DNA from: an uncultured Caryophanales bacterium
Lineage (GTDB): Bacteria; Bacillota_I; Bacilli_A; RFN20; CAG-826
Assembly: GCA_902464635.1 (NCBI GenBank)
Contig: CABQKC010000005.1
Span: 18,293-82,292 of the forward strand
Direction of reading: 5' to 3'
DNA: 64,000 bases
The notes under the pieces were generated by a model that worked only from the letters and a program-made list of their open reading frames with translations, ran no database searches and was not told where the DNA came from. Each line of letters starts with the position of its first letter. Position 1 is the stretch's first letter. A program made the position numbers and the translations under genes. Below, piece by piece: positions 1 through 8,657 of this stretch.

Positions 1-2
1 AT

Positions 3-824
3 GACGAGAAGATATTCGCGGATAATGTTGTCTTAGGTTTAGGAAGAGATGGGTCTATTTTCCTTAGCGAACTCTTATCTAAATATGGGGTAGAGATGAT
101 TAATAACCGTGTCGATATCGGGGTTAGAGTCGAAACTAGCAATGTCGTAATGCAAGAAATAAACGAAAACCTATATGAAGGCAAATTTGTCTATTACACT
201 TCAAATGGGGTAAAGGTCAGGACGTTTTGTAGCAACCCGAGTGGACATGTCGTCTTAGAAAATGACCATCATGTAATATTAGCCAATGGACATTCTTACC
301 AAGACCCAAAATTAGGGAGCGAAAATACTAATTTCGCCCTTTTGGTTTCCCATAAATTCTCCGAACCATTCAATGATCCAAATTCCTATGCCTATTCTTT
401 GGCAAAACTTGCCAATAAATTAAGTTGCGGATCCGTTATTTTGCAAAGATTTGGGGATATAATGCTTCAAAGAAGAAGTACCGAGAAACGTATAAAGGAA
501 GGTTTTGTCGTCCCTACTTTAAAAGAAGCCGTTCCTGGGGATTTAGCTTTATGCTTGCCATATAAAACATTAAGTGCCCTTATTGAAATGATTAAGGTAT
601 TAGACAAAGTAACTCCTGGAATTGCAAATGATGATACTTTGTTTTATGGAGTCGAGGCCAAATTCTATTCGGCTAGAGTCGATGTAGATAAGACTTTAAT
701 GGTCAAGAATATCAATAATCTCTATGTAGTTGGCGATGGAGCTGGAATTACTAGAGGTTTAGCACAGGCTTCTGCTTGTGGGATATATGTAGCTAGAACA
801 ATAAGCAAAAAGGAAGGTAAATAA
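3..824 (+). CDS. FAD-dependent dehydrogenase, C-terminal part (COG2509-like), truncated by window start
   Basis: The reading frame is open from base 3, so the 5' end lies outside the window; 273 codons are visible. The segment NRVDIGVRVE near the start and the C-terminal NLYVVGDGAGITRGLAQASA are typical of the uncharacterised NAD/FAD-dependent dehydrogenases of COG2509. The second motif is the FAD-contacting GDGAG segment found near the end of such flavoproteins. The enzyme is expected to be cytosolic; its substrate is unknown. An internal ATG at 96 is not the true start because conserved sequence (LGLGRDGS, then a region leading into NRVDIGV) precedes it. The stop is one base before purA, whose ribosome site GGAAGG lies inside this gene's end, so the two are probably cotranscribed. 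Confidence 0.75.
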   Translation, partial: DEKIFADNVVLGLGRDGSIFLSELLSKYGVEMINNRVDIGVRVETSNVVMQEINENLYEGKFVYYTSNGVKVRTFCSNPSGHVVLENDHHVILANGHSYQDPKLGSENTNFALLVSHKFSEPFNDPNSYAYSLAKLANKLSCGSVILQRFGDIMLQRRSTEKRIKEGFVVPTLKEAVPGDLALCLPYKTLSALIEMIKVLDKVTPGIANDDTLFYGVEAKFYSARVDVDKTLMVKNINNLYVVGDGAGITRGLAQASACGIYVARTISKKEGK

Positions 825-825
825 T

Positions 826-2100
826 ATGCCAAGTATTGTAATCGAAGGTGTTCAGTGGGGAGATGAAGGTAAGGGGAAAGTAGTCGATTACCTAGCCTCC
901 AAATCAAATGTAGTAATTAGGTTCCAGGGAGGGAATAATGCCGGTCATACCGTTTGTTTTGATAACAAGACATTTGCCATCAAATCTCTTCCTAGCGGAA
1001 TTTTTACTCCAAATATAATAAATATCATCGCCGATGGAGTCGTTGTTAATCCATTTTTCCTAAAAGAAGAAATCGAGAATATAAAAGCGCAAGGCGTGAA
1101 GGATTTTAAATTATATATCTCTAACCGTGCCCACTTGATTCTTCCTTATCACCTAGATTTAGATGGATCTTTTGAGACTTTATTAGGAAAAGGGAAGATT
1201 GGTACGACTAAAAAGGGTATCGGTCCTGCATATAGCGATAAGGCATCTAGATTTGGAATCAGGATGGGTGATTTATTAATAAAAGAATATCTAAAAGAAA
1301 GGCTAGAAGAAGTCCTGCCTATTAAAAATCATGAGCTTAAATCACTTGGATTAAAAGAATATGATCTTGAATCTTTATATCAAAGCCTAGTTGAAATAGG
1401 AGAATACCTAAAGCCATTCATTACTGATACAGCTAGACTTATCAATAATCTTTATGATGAAGGAAAGACCTTATTATTTGAAGGTGCGCAGGGAATGATG
1501 CTAGACATTGATAGAGGTACATATCCTTATGTTACTTCTTCTAGCCCAAATTCAAATTATGCTTGCCAAGGTTCAGGATTGTCCCCAAGGAAAATAGATA
1601 AGGTAGTCAGCATTTGCAAGGCATATACAACTAGAGTTGGAGAAGGCCCATTCCCAAGCGAACTAAACAATGAATTAGGTAATCAAATAAGGGAAAAAGG
1701 CCATGAATATGGAACGGTTACTAAACGTCCTAGAAGAGTTGGGTATCTAGATTTGGTATTAGTAAAAAGGAACCTAATCCAAAGTGGCTCCACTTCTATT
1801 GCCCTTACTTTGTTTGATGTTCTTAGCGATATCTCCGACTTAAAGATTTGTATTGGCTATGAACTAAATGGGGAAATAATCGATTATATCCCATCTACAA
1901 TCTATGAATATGATAGATGTAAGCCAGTTTATAAAGATATGAAGTCTTTCCATATCGATGAAAATGTAACTTCCTTTAATGATTTGCCAAATGAGGCTAA
2001 AGAATATATTAGGTTTATCGAAGATTTTACTGGTGTCAAAGTATCTATCCTTAGTATTGGCAAAGATAGGAAAAAGACATTGCTATTAGGAGAGATATAA
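826..2100 (+). CDS. purA: Adenylosuccinate synthetase
   Basis: This enzyme makes adenylosuccinate from IMP, aspartate and GTP, the first step from IMP to AMP. The product is 424 residues, the usual family length. The N-terminal VQWGDEGKGK is the GTP-binding P-loop signature, NAGHT follows near residue 38, and GTTKKGIGPAYSDKASR near residue 125 is the second PurA signature. The ATG at 826 follows GGAAGG with good spacing. Its TAA stop shares one base with the ATG of purB, so the two steps to AMP are translationally coupled. With gmk, add, deoD and the purine permease elsewhere in the window this suggests purine salvage. Confidence 0.97.
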   Translation: MPSIVIEGVQWGDEGKGKVVDYLASKSNVVIRFQGGNNAGHTVCFDNKTFAIKSLPSGIFTPNIINIIADGVVVNPFFLKEEIENIKAQGVKDFKLYISNRAHLILPYHLDLDGSFETLLGKGKIGTTKKGIGPAYSDKASRFGIRMGDLLIKEYLKERLEEVLPIKNHELKSLGLKEYDLESLYQSLVEIGEYLKPFITDTARLINNLYDEGKTLLFEGAQGMMLDIDRGTYPYVTSSSPNSNYACQGSGLSPRKIDKVVSICKAYTTRVGEGPFPSELNNELGNQIREKGHEYGTVTKRPRRVGYLDLVLVKRNLIQSGSTSIALTLFDVLSDISDLKICIGYELNGEIIDYIPSTIYEYDRCKPVYKDMKSFHIDENVTSFNDLPNEAKEYIRFIEDFTGVKVSILSIGKDRKKTLLLGEI

Positions 2101-3392
2101 TGATTTCTAGATACAATGTTAAAGAAATTGAAGATATATTCTCTTTAGAAAATAGATATAAGACATTTCTAGAAATCGAATTAGCGTCTTTAGAAGCCCA
2201 TGTTCAATTAGGGATAGTCCCAAAAGAAGACTATCTAAAGATAAAAGAGAAAGCCCATATCGATTTAGATAGGATTAATGAACTAGAAGCTATCCATAAG
2301 CATGATGTCATTGCCTTTACTAGGTCAATAGACGAACAGCTCGGGGAAGAAAAAAGATGGTTCCATTATGGACTTACTTCTACTGATGTTGTCGACAGTG
2401 CTTTATCTATAAACTATGCAAAAGCCTATCAAATAATAGATAAGGATATCGATGCTTTATTAGAAACATATAGGGAAAAGGCCATTGAATATAAGAATTT
2501 GCCTTGCATTGCTAGGACACACGGAATGCATGCGGAAATAACTTCTTTCGGCCTTAAATTTGTCAGGTTCTATGATGAACTTAGGCGTAATAAGGAAAGG
2601 CTAAAGAAAGCAAAGGAAGAACTTTGCTTAATAAAACTAGAGGGATCTATCGGGACTTTTAGCTTCCTTGATCCTAGGGTTGAGACTTTTGTTGCTTCTA
2701 AATTCAATCTAAATTATCCAACTTTTGCAACTCAAGTCATAGCTAGGGATAACCATACAAACTTCTTATCCGTATTAGCCTTAATCGCAGAAGAAATAAA
2801 TAATGCAGCGATGGAATTACGTAATCTAGCCAGGAATGAAATTAATGAGGTAAATGAGTATTTCTCCTCTTCTCAAAAAGGGAGTTCAGCCATGCCTCAT
2901 AAACATAACCCAATTTCATTAGAGAATATATGTGGATTATCTAGGTTAGAAAAAGGTTATGCCTTATCTAGTTATGAAAATATTCCTTTGTTCCATGAAA
3001 GAGATATATCTCATTCTTCTAATGAAAGGATAATATTCCCAGAAGCCTTCATAACTCTTTCTTATATATTAAGAAGGATGAATAGGACTGTTTCTAAATT
3101 GATAGTAAACAAGGAAAACATCCAAAAGAATATCGATTTGACTTATGGGATTATCTATTCCCAAAGGGTGTTGACTGCTTTAGTCGAGAAAGGATTAAGC
3201 AGGGAAAAATCTTATGATTTAGTACAATCTTTAGCCTTAAAGTCTTATAACAATAAAACCGAGTTCAAGGAAATACTAAAGAATAATAAGGAAATAGTAG
3301 ATATATTTAGCCTAGAAGAAATAGATGAATTGTTTGATCCTAGATTCTATTTTAGAAACATTGATTACATCTATTCTAGATGCAAGATATAG
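2100..3392 (+). CDS. purB: Adenylosuccinate lyase
   Basis: PurB cleaves adenylosuccinate to AMP and fumarate, and also acts in the IMP pathway where that exists. The product is 430 residues and carries the fumarase/aspartase signature GSSAMPHKHNPI at about residue 262. The upstream TSTDVVDSA (about 91-99) and ARTHGMHAEI (about 139-148) motifs hold substrate-binding and catalytic histidine residues. Its ATG overlaps the purA stop by one base. A hairpin with T-runs on both sides follows the stop, so purA-purB ends here. No other purine biosynthesis gene is adjacent. Confidence 0.97.
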   Translation: MISRYNVKEIEDIFSLENRYKTFLEIELASLEAHVQLGIVPKEDYLKIKEKAHIDLDRINELEAIHKHDVIAFTRSIDEQLGEEKRWFHYGLTSTDVVDSALSINYAKAYQIIDKDIDALLETYREKAIEYKNLPCIARTHGMHAEITSFGLKFVRFYDELRRNKERLKKAKEELCLIKLEGSIGTFSFLDPRVETFVASKFNLNYPTFATQVIARDNHTNFLSVLALIAEEINNAAMELRNLARNEINEVNEYFSSSQKGSSAMPHKHNPISLENICGLSRLEKGYALSSYENIPLFHERDISHSSNERIIFPEAFITLSYILRRMNRTVSKLIVNKENIQKNIDLTYGIIYSQRVLTALVEKGLSREKSYDLVQSLALKSYNNKTEFKEILKNNKEIVDIFSLEEIDELFDPRFYFRNIDYIYSRCKI

Positions 3393-3399
3393 CAAAAAG

Positions 3400-3431
3400 A
3401 AAAGACAGGAACGAATGAACCTGCCTTTTTT
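3400..3431. terminator. Bidirectional rho-independent terminator between purB and acpP
   Basis: A 10-base stem (AAAAGACAGG pairing with CCTGCCTTTT, one mismatch that becomes G-U on the other strand) encloses a loop of about 10 bases. Poly-T follows on the plus side and an A-rich run precedes it, giving T-runs in both directions. It separates two convergent genes. Confidence 0.8.
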
Positions 3432-3445
3432 GTTTGTTTAGATAA

Positions 3446-3676
3446 TTAGTTCAACTTCTTTTCGATAGAAGCGAATAAATCCCCAATAGTCTTGAAATTT
3501 GATAATTCCTCGGTTTCGAATTGGATATCAAACTTCTCTTCTAATTCAAGGCACATCTCTACTACATCAAGAGAATCTAATCCAAGATCCTTTAATGATT
3601 TAGTTTCATCTAATTGTTTTAAATTTAAGCGTTCCTTGAACATTTGACGGATTTCGTCCATTTTTTCTTTAGCCAT
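3446..3676 (-). CDS. acpP: Acyl carrier protein
   Basis: This is a small acidic protein that carries acyl chains on a phosphopantetheine arm during lipid synthesis. The product is 76 residues. The motif LGLDSLDVVEMCLELEEKF contains the modified serine in DSLD, and the C-terminal helix FKTIGDLF is family-typical. The start was placed at MAKEKMDEIR because GAGGTAA lies just upstream; an in-frame ATG seven codons further upstream has no ribosome site. It lies downstream of the Tad-like operon on the same strand but a strong hairpin separates them, so it probably has its own promoter. Confidence 0.93.
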   Translation of the reverse strand: MAKEKMDEIRQMFKERLNLKQLDETKSLKDLGLDSLDVVEMCLELEEKFDIQFETEELSNFKTIGDLFASIEKKLN

Positions 3677-3727
3677 TTGTTTACCTCGCGTAAACATTAT
3701 AAGAATTATTTAGAATAAATAAAACTA

Positions 3728-3764
3728 GAAAAAATCGGAGGATAAATTCTCTTACCCTCCGATT
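3728..3764 (-). terminator. Terminator after the Tad-like operon
   Basis: A perfect 9-bp stem (AATCGGAGG with CCTCCGATT, 3733-3741 and 3756-3764) is followed on the minus strand by six T residues. It lies just past the stop of the small pilin-like gene. Confidence 0.85.
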
Positions 3765-3769
3765 CCTTC

Positions 3770-3928
3770 TTAGGCTTCCATAGAAGCAACTAAAGAAACT
3801 TCCTCATTAGCTTTCTCACTAATTTTGCTGCTTGTGTCCTTGAATGTTGTAAACAAGACGGTTCCAACGATGGAAAATACGAGTAATACCATCATCATTC
3901 CAAGCAATTGTCCCTTGATTTCCGACAT
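3770..3928 (-). CDS. Small pilin-like membrane protein (Tad/Flp pilin candidate)
   Basis: A 52-residue protein missed by most length cut-offs. It has a very strong ribosome site (AAGGAGGTGAG) directly before its ATG. After nine residues (MSEIKGQLL) comes one hydrophobic helix of about 20 residues (GMMMVLLVFSIVGTVLFTTF), followed by a short polar tail rich in K, S and E. It is the last gene of the Tad-like operon and is followed by a terminator. Flp pilins of Tad systems are this small and are assembled by the TadA/B/C machine encoded upstream. A canonical prepilin cleavage motif is not evident, so the pilin role rests on size, topology and position. Confidence 0.6.
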   Translation of the reverse strand: MSEIKGQLLGMMMVLLVFSIVGTVLFTTFKDTSSKISEKANEEVSLVASMEA

Positions 3929-3943
3929 AATCTCACCTCCTTC

Positions 3944-4291
3944 CTAGATATTCGATTCATAGTAGCCAACGACTGTCGTCCTTTTTAAAGAGATTTCAAT
4001 CGTGTTTTTCGAGATTATTAGGGGTTTATACGATTTATTAAGGCTAAATTCGAGCACATCCCCAATCCTAAATGAACTTGAAGCAGGCACGACTAACGTT
4101 GCCCCCGCTTCTTTTGCTAGTTTATTTGTTTCTTCTGAGATATATCCTTCATAGCTAATCCTATAGGCAATGGTCAAAGACAACGAATCAAGTGAAGAAT
4201 GTATCAATGAGATGCAAAATAAGTCACCTGCCATAAGAAGAACCATCATCATAAAAACGCTAGAAAGAAGTAATCCAAGTTTATAACCCAT
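3944..4291 (-). CDS. Tad operon membrane protein with N-terminal helix (pseudopilin-like)
   Basis: The 115-residue product has one N-terminal hydrophobic segment (about residues 5-30) and a small extracytoplasmic domain with predicted beta strands (VVPASSSFRIGDVLEFSL, TIEISLKRTTVVGYY). The layout matches TadE/TadF-type minor pilins or pseudopilins, but no family motif is certain. Its ATG lies inside the end of the TadC-like gene in another frame, with GGGAGG nine bases before it, so translation is coupled. It sits between the TadC-like gene and the small pilin candidate. Confidence 0.5.
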   Translation of the reverse strand: MGYKLGLLLSSVFMMMVLLMAGDLFCISLIHSSLDSLSLTIAYRISYEGYISEETNKLAKEAGATLVVPASSSFRIGDVLEFSLNKSYKPLIISKNTIEISLKRTTVVGYYESNI

Positions 4292-4952
4292 CCATTATTC
4301 CTCCCATAATTGTAACTAGACATAAAGCAAGCATTACCATAGTTACCCCACTTCCTAATAAAGGGAGAAATGATAAAGAAGATAGCTTTTCTAGTTTTCT
4401 AGTTTTTAATGAATCATATTCATCATCCCTAAGTTTAGAGAATATGTATTTAAATTGAGATATATAGGCACCTCCGCTACCTTCATCAACCATCTCAAAT
4501 ATGGCAATCATTACTTCTTTAATCTTAGAAAGAGCAAAGCTAGAGGCAAAATTTACATAAGGGGCGACGCTTTTGTCTTCTTCTATTTCTGATAACAATT
4601 TTTCTAACCTAGCTTTAACTCTAATGGATGCATATTCTTTTACTTCCTTTAATGATTGATAGACGTTATAACCATCTTCGATATAGATTGAAAAGAAAGT
4701 AAAGATCCTTATGAATTCATCTATATCTTCTTCATTCATCTTCCTTTTATTTCTATCTAGTTTCATATAGGAATATAAAAGAAAGGCCATTAGAAGTAGA
4801 ACTGGGATAACTAGGAAGAAAGACAATCCATAAAATAGATAAATAACCACTTCTAATCCGATTGAAATTAAGCTAACTAAGGCGATAAAAAGAATCTCCA
4901 TCTTATAATTTAGGCCTGCTTCTATATATTTTTGTTTTAGACTCTTTTTCAT
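4281..4952 (-). CDS. TadC-like type II/IV pilus inner-membrane platform protein
   Basis: A 223-residue protein with two helices near the N terminus (about 15-55), a cytoplasmic four-helix segment, and a C-terminal membrane helix (about 190-215). This is the arrangement of type II secretion F (GspF/TadC) domains. In Tad systems TadB and TadC sit in the membrane and transmit work from the TadA ATPase to pilin assembly. The segment DEGSGGAYISQFKYIF resembles conserved text of F domains. AGGAGG precedes the ATG at 4952. It overlaps its upstream neighbour by four bases and its downstream neighbour by eleven, consistent with one operon. Confidence 0.7.
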   Translation of the reverse strand: MKKSLKQKYIEAGLNYKMEILFIALVSLISIGLEVVIYLFYGLSFFLVIPVLLLMAFLLYSYMKLDRNKRKMNEEDIDEFIRIFTFFSIYIEDGYNVYQSLKEVKEYASIRVKARLEKLLSEIEEDKSVAPYVNFASSFALSKIKEVMIAIFEMVDEGSGGAYISQFKYIFSKLRDDEYDSLKTRKLEKLSSLSFLPLLGSGVTMVMLALCLVTIMGGIMDGL

Positions 4953-5665
4953 TTTGTTTTCCTCCTAGAGAGGACTCCTTTTAGAGGAATATTTGTATAA
5001 ACAAGTACATAGACTAGAATCGAGATTAGCATTAATCCATAAAATAGATATATACATCCAATAAAAGTAACCGTGTCTTTTATAAATGAATAGAAAGATG
5101 CTAGACCGACTCTAAGGAATAATAGGATTACTAATGACATACCCCATAAAAGAGCAAATTGATAGGCATTCCTAGCCCCGTTTTTCTTAAAATGGTTGTC
5201 GTTTTCTTCAATTCGGTTAGCCTCTGCTAATAAATCACCACATAGATAAAGAGGATCTCCGCCCTGGACTTGATAAATAGAAATAATAGAAAGGAACATT
5301 GGATATAATTCAGGGCCGAAATAGGAAGATAAATAAGATAGACGTTCTTCTATTTCTAATGATGAAATCGAATCTATTACTTTCTTAAAATCCTTATCGA
5401 CATTAGAAGTTGCAATTTCAAACGAGGATTCTAAAGACTGTGTAACTGAAAGCGAGATTATAAAAGAATTAACAAAACTAGAGCATTCCTTCCTTCTTTT
5501 TAGTTTTCTAGAAAAATTAGATAGTAAGGGAGAACACCCTCCAACTAGAAATAAAATCGAGGCTAGAAGGATAATTCCCCCACTTATTAAGGAAGAAGAA
5601 ATAAAATAGGCACTTGCACCAAAAATCAAGGAAAGAAAGAAGAAATAAATATAACTAGGCTTCAT
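4949..5665 (-). CDS. TadB-like pilus platform protein
   Basis: This is a second F-domain-like membrane protein of about 238 residues. Two hydrophobic helices lie near the N terminus, a cytoplasmic helical region follows with IYQVQGGDPLYLCGDLL, and two membrane helices lie near the C terminus. The order ATPase, TadB, TadC is the classical Tad order. The start is placed at MKPSYIYFF because AAAGGA lies nine bases before that ATG; another ATG six codons upstream has no such site. It overlaps the end of the TadA-like gene. Confidence 0.7.
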   Translation of the reverse strand: MKPSYIYFFFLSLIFGASAYFISSSLISGGIILLASILFLVGGCSPLLSNFSRKLKRRKECSSFVNSFIISLSVTQSLESSFEIATSNVDKDFKKVIDSISSLEIEERLSYLSSYFGPELYPMFLSIISIYQVQGGDPLYLCGDLLAEANRIEENDNHFKKNGARNAYQFALLWGMSLVILLFLRVGLASFYSFIKDTVTFIGCIYLFYGLMLISILVYVLVYTNIPLKGVLSRRKTK

Positions 5666-6629
5666 TTTCATCATTCCTTTCATAGGCTATTTCGACAGTC
5701 TTCTTTTTCTCATTTGGTCTAGCAATTGCTTCGATAAAACGTCTTACCTGGCCATCGATTAATTCTCTTTTGACATAGACAAACAAAGAGAAATGATGGT
5801 ATATGTCTCCTAGAAGATCATCGTATTCGAGTTTCTTTTCTCCCATCATTGCCATTCTTGCCATTCTATAAGGCATGGCTTTTATATCTTTGGCGTGCAT
5901 TGTAGTTATTATTGGATGTCCTGACATGACACAATTTAGGGCATCTAGCATTTCTTCTCCTCTAGATTCGGCAAGAACTAGGTAATCTGGATTATTACGC
6001 AAGGCATTCTTAATCAAGCTTGCATAGCTTGCTTTCTTATTCCTTTCATCTACTACCCAGCTAGTCAAATCAAGATTATCATCAGCCCTGACCATTTCTA
6101 ATTCTTCGACATTATCAATAACAATTACCCTGCTAGAAGGCTCTAGTCTCATCAATAGGTATTTTTGCAATTCAGTCTTGCCAGCCCCAGTCTCCCCTCC
6201 TATTACTATCGATTGCTTATTCTTTATAGCCTTTAGCAATATCCTTTTGCTATTTCCTCCAAAAAATGAATCATCATTTTCTAATACACTCCCTTCATAA
6301 GCGATACGGATGGAAAATGAATATGATTTCTTATTCCTTACCCTAGTCAAAGATAAGAAAGTCGCATTAATCCTATATCTAGAAAAAGAGACATCTAATA
6401 TAGGATCTAGGAAAGAGAATTGTTTCTCTGAATAATTAGCAATTTGCCTTAAAAAGGAAGCAACTTGAGAAGGAGTTACATCAATTTCCGATTTTCTTCT
6501 CCCAAATTTATTGCTTTGGTAAAAGATATATTCTCCGTTATAGGAAATATCTGTTACCCCTTCTTTTTCTAATAAAGGAGAGATAAAAGATGTTTCTAGG
6601 AATTCCTTAAGTTTTTCATCGTTATCCAT
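5655..6629 (-). CDS. tadA: TadA/CpaF-like secretion ATPase
   Basis: A type II/IV secretion ATPase of 324 residues that would power pilin assembly on the cytoplasmic face of the membrane. The Walker A motif is IGGETGAGKTEL (about residue 143), the Walker B region contains YLVLAESRGEE, and the histidine box is HPIITTMHA. An N-terminal domain with ISYNGEYIFYQ and FLDPILDVSFSRYRINA matches the CpaF N-terminal domain, but the protein is shorter than typical CpaF (about 450). The start is ATG at 6629 with GGAGG eight bases upstream. It is the motor gene of an overlapping cluster with two membrane platform genes. Confidence 0.88.
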   Translation of the reverse strand: MDNDEKLKEFLETSFISPLLEKEGVTDISYNGEYIFYQSNKFGRRKSEIDVTPSQVASFLRQIANYSEKQFSFLDPILDVSFSRYRINATFLSLTRVRNKKSYSFSIRIAYEGSVLENDDSFFGGNSKRILLKAIKNKQSIVIGGETGAGKTELQKYLLMRLEPSSRVIVIDNVEELEMVRADDNLDLTSWVVDERNKKASYASLIKNALRNNPDYLVLAESRGEEMLDALNCVMSGHPIITTMHAKDIKAMPYRMARMAMMGEKKLEYDDLLGDIYHHFSLFVYVKRELIDGQVRRFIEAIARPNEKKKTVEIAYERNDENEA

Positions 6630-7021
6630 CAATAATTCCTCCTTATAGCAAAAGATGCGCTTTTATCGAAGCTAACTAAGGGATTATCTTCTAAAGTGAT
6701 TTTTACACTAGCATAATTTGGATATTTAAATCCAAATCTACTTGGACTATGGGTATTCTTGAATGTATATTCCAATGAATATGTAATCGTATATCCTTTT
6801 AATTCCTTTAGAAGGTAATCTGAAACTGCATCTTTAAATAACTGCTTATCAAAATATGGGGTTATGTTCTTGCCGTTTTCATCAAAATAGATAACCGCAG
6901 ATTCAACTACTCCTTTATATAGACCTAGGTAAGCCCTATTTATCCCGTTTAGGAAATAAGATTGACGGAACATGGTCAAAAAAAGAACTAACCCGAACCC
7001 CGAAATAATCATGTTCATCAT
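6629..7021 (-). CDS. TadE-like or pilin-related membrane protein
   Basis: A 130-residue protein with one N-terminal hydrophobic helix (about residues 3-20) followed by a soluble domain. That domain includes GVVESAVIYFDENGKNITPYFDKQLFKDAV, given here only as a description of its middle in short form: GVVESAVIYF then PYFDKQLFKDAV. The lengthy tail has beta-rich text (TITYSLEYTF, ASVKITLEDN). Placement upstream of tadA and the single-helix topology suggest a minor pilin or TadE-like assembly factor. A start at MMNM is supported by AAAGA upstream. Its stop codon overlaps the tadA start region. Confidence 0.45.
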   Translation of the reverse strand: MMNMIISGFGLVLFLTMFRQSYFLNGINRAYLGLYKGVVESAVIYFDENGKNITPYFDKQLFKDAVSDYLLKELKGYTITYSLEYTFKNTHSPSRFGFKYPNYASVKITLEDNPLVSFDKSASFAIRRNY

Positions 7022-7025
7022 ATCT

Positions 7026-8063
7026 TTAACCTAAAACGACACAATAAGAACTACTTTGACAAGGACCAAAATTAATCTTATTCTCAAAATTCAATTTGGT
7101 TTTATAGATAAATGAATCGCTATATGGGGATAAGGAAACAAACCTCATCTCTACTTCATATGGATCTTTATCTTTTCCATAATCGAAAGGGAACAAGATG
7201 TCTCTAGTTTCGTTTGAATATATTGAGTTCTTACTATATGACATCTTCAATGTCTTTTTGTCAAAATAATAAGGTTCTTTGGTCTTGAACCCATATTTAA
7301 GATAACCATCAATCTTATTTATGTAATACATCTCTAGTTTTATGACTCTTCTTAGACTAGATCCACTTCCAACTTTACTTCCAATTGAGAAATCATCTAG
7401 GTTATTCCTAATAATAAATGTAGATGATCCTGAAATTGGTTCATCATTGAAGACTGGATTTTGGTAATACAAGAATACATTAGATAAGTTCAAGCAACGT
7501 GAATCGGTTTTGTTTCCTAAAGAAGAAATGGAGAATTTATATTTGCTGCTACCGATTACATTTGAACTTACTTCATGTCTAAGTTCTTCTCGCTTGGTGT
7601 CATATAGTTTTCCATCAACTATATTCTCTAAGGAATAGACCTTACCTGCTTTTAATTCAAAATGGTTAGAAATATACCTTTGTCCATTTAAAGAAGGATT
7701 TCTTTCATTTAAAGATACTAGATAGAATCTAAAACACGCTAAATCCTTTTGGTTATGTCTAGAAGGGTAGGTTGATTTTAGATATTTAGGACCCCTAGAT
7801 TCATTTCTATAGTCATATGTATCCACTTTTTCATAGACGACACTAGATTCGCTTGAATCCGAATATACTTGCAATGTTACTCTAAAAATAGGGATTATCT
7901 CAGTATTAATAACCCAATCCATCACGATATCTTCGCCTTTAACAACTGGATTTATATAATAATCAAAACCTGCTGTCTTATAATCTAAAATCGAAGTCCT
8001 ATCTGGCAAAGATGAGGAAGTCAAAAGAAGCAAAGGTAATATAAATAGGCATTCCTTTTTCAT
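7026..8063 (-). CDS. Secreted protein of the Tad-like operon, unknown function
   Basis: 345 residues with a clear signal peptide (MKKECLFILPLLLLTSSSL) and no later membrane helix. The mature part looks beta-rich, with many short strands and aromatic residues, as in surface or adhesin-like proteins. No family was recognised. The ATG follows AAGG in the end of the preceding gene and the stop lies five bases before the next ATG, so it belongs to the operon. It could be a pilus-associated adhesin or periplasmic-side assembly protein; that is inference from position and signal peptide only. Confidence 0.55.
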   Translation of the reverse strand: MKKECLFILPLLLLTSSSLPDRTSILDYKTAGFDYYINPVVKGEDIVMDWVINTEIIPIFRVTLQVYSDSSESSVVYEKVDTYDYRNESRGPKYLKSTYPSRHNQKDLACFRFYLVSLNERNPSLNGQRYISNHFELKAGKVYSLENIVDGKLYDTKREELRHEVSSNVIGSSKYKFSISSLGNKTDSRCLNLSNVFLYYQNPVFNDEPISGSSTFIIRNNLDDFSIGSKVGSGSSLRRVIKLEMYYINKIDGYLKYGFKTKEPYYFDKKTLKMSYSKNSIYSNETRDILFPFDYGKDKDPYEVEMRFVSLSPYSDSFIYKTKLNFENKINFGPCQSSSYCVVLG

Positions 8064-8064
8064 A

Positions 8065-8412
8065 TTAGAAAGCCTTTGATAATCTATGATATAAAGAGCA
8101 AAGAGTCTTTTGGTAATCCCTGCTATAAAAGAAAGATAGATACCAGAATTTATAATGTCTGCCCATCTCTAGGCAATCATTAACAAAAACCATTCTTTCT
8201 AGTCGAGATAAAGATTCATAATATTCCCTTAATTTAAGTAAATATTCCTTGTCTTTATTTTTATCGTAATCAAAGAAAGAGGATTCAAGTTCATAAATAT
8301 GTGAATCAGGGCTCTTTCCATTATTTAATAAACAACGCCTAGTTTTCTTTACTATATCCTTAACCTTTTGCTTGCATTCATTTTCAATAATATAGTGTTT
8401 ATTCGTGTTCAT
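8065..8412 (-). CDS. Small cytosolic protein at head of the Tad-like operon, possible sigma-like regulator
   Basis: 115 residues, charged and helical, no signal or membrane segment. The C-terminal stretch (LSRLERMVFVNDCL, then FYSRDYQKTLCSLYHRLSKAF split across a turn) loosely resembles the helix-turn-helix of sigma-like phage regulators such as ArpU, in which an ER.. helix precedes a YSxSTYYxxLxKA helix. If so, it may control the operon it starts. The ribosome site GGAGGG is nine bases before the ATG. It is followed two bases later by the secreted protein gene. The resemblance is weak and the gene may simply be hypothetical. Confidence 0.45.
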   Translation of the reverse strand: MNTNKHYIIENECKQKVKDIVKKTRRCLLNNGKSPDSHIYELESSFFDYDKNKDKEYLLKLREYYESLSRLERMVFVNDCLEMGRHYKFWYLSFFYSRDYQKTLCSLYHRLSKAF

Positions 8413-8657
8413 AGAGTTCCCTCCTACTATTTAAGTACCGATAAGAAACCTTATAGGCTCACGAAAAATAAAAAATATATCTTTAAATTCGTTTTATTCT
8501 TTCTTAAATAAGGTAATTTTAAGAAATTCTATAAATATTAAATTACGATTTTATCGAATGTTTTTAACTGATTTTTTGCCAAAAAATTGATTTTATATTT
8601 TTTGATAAAACCATTTTCAACTTGAACTAACATAATTAAAAAACAATAATTAGAGGC

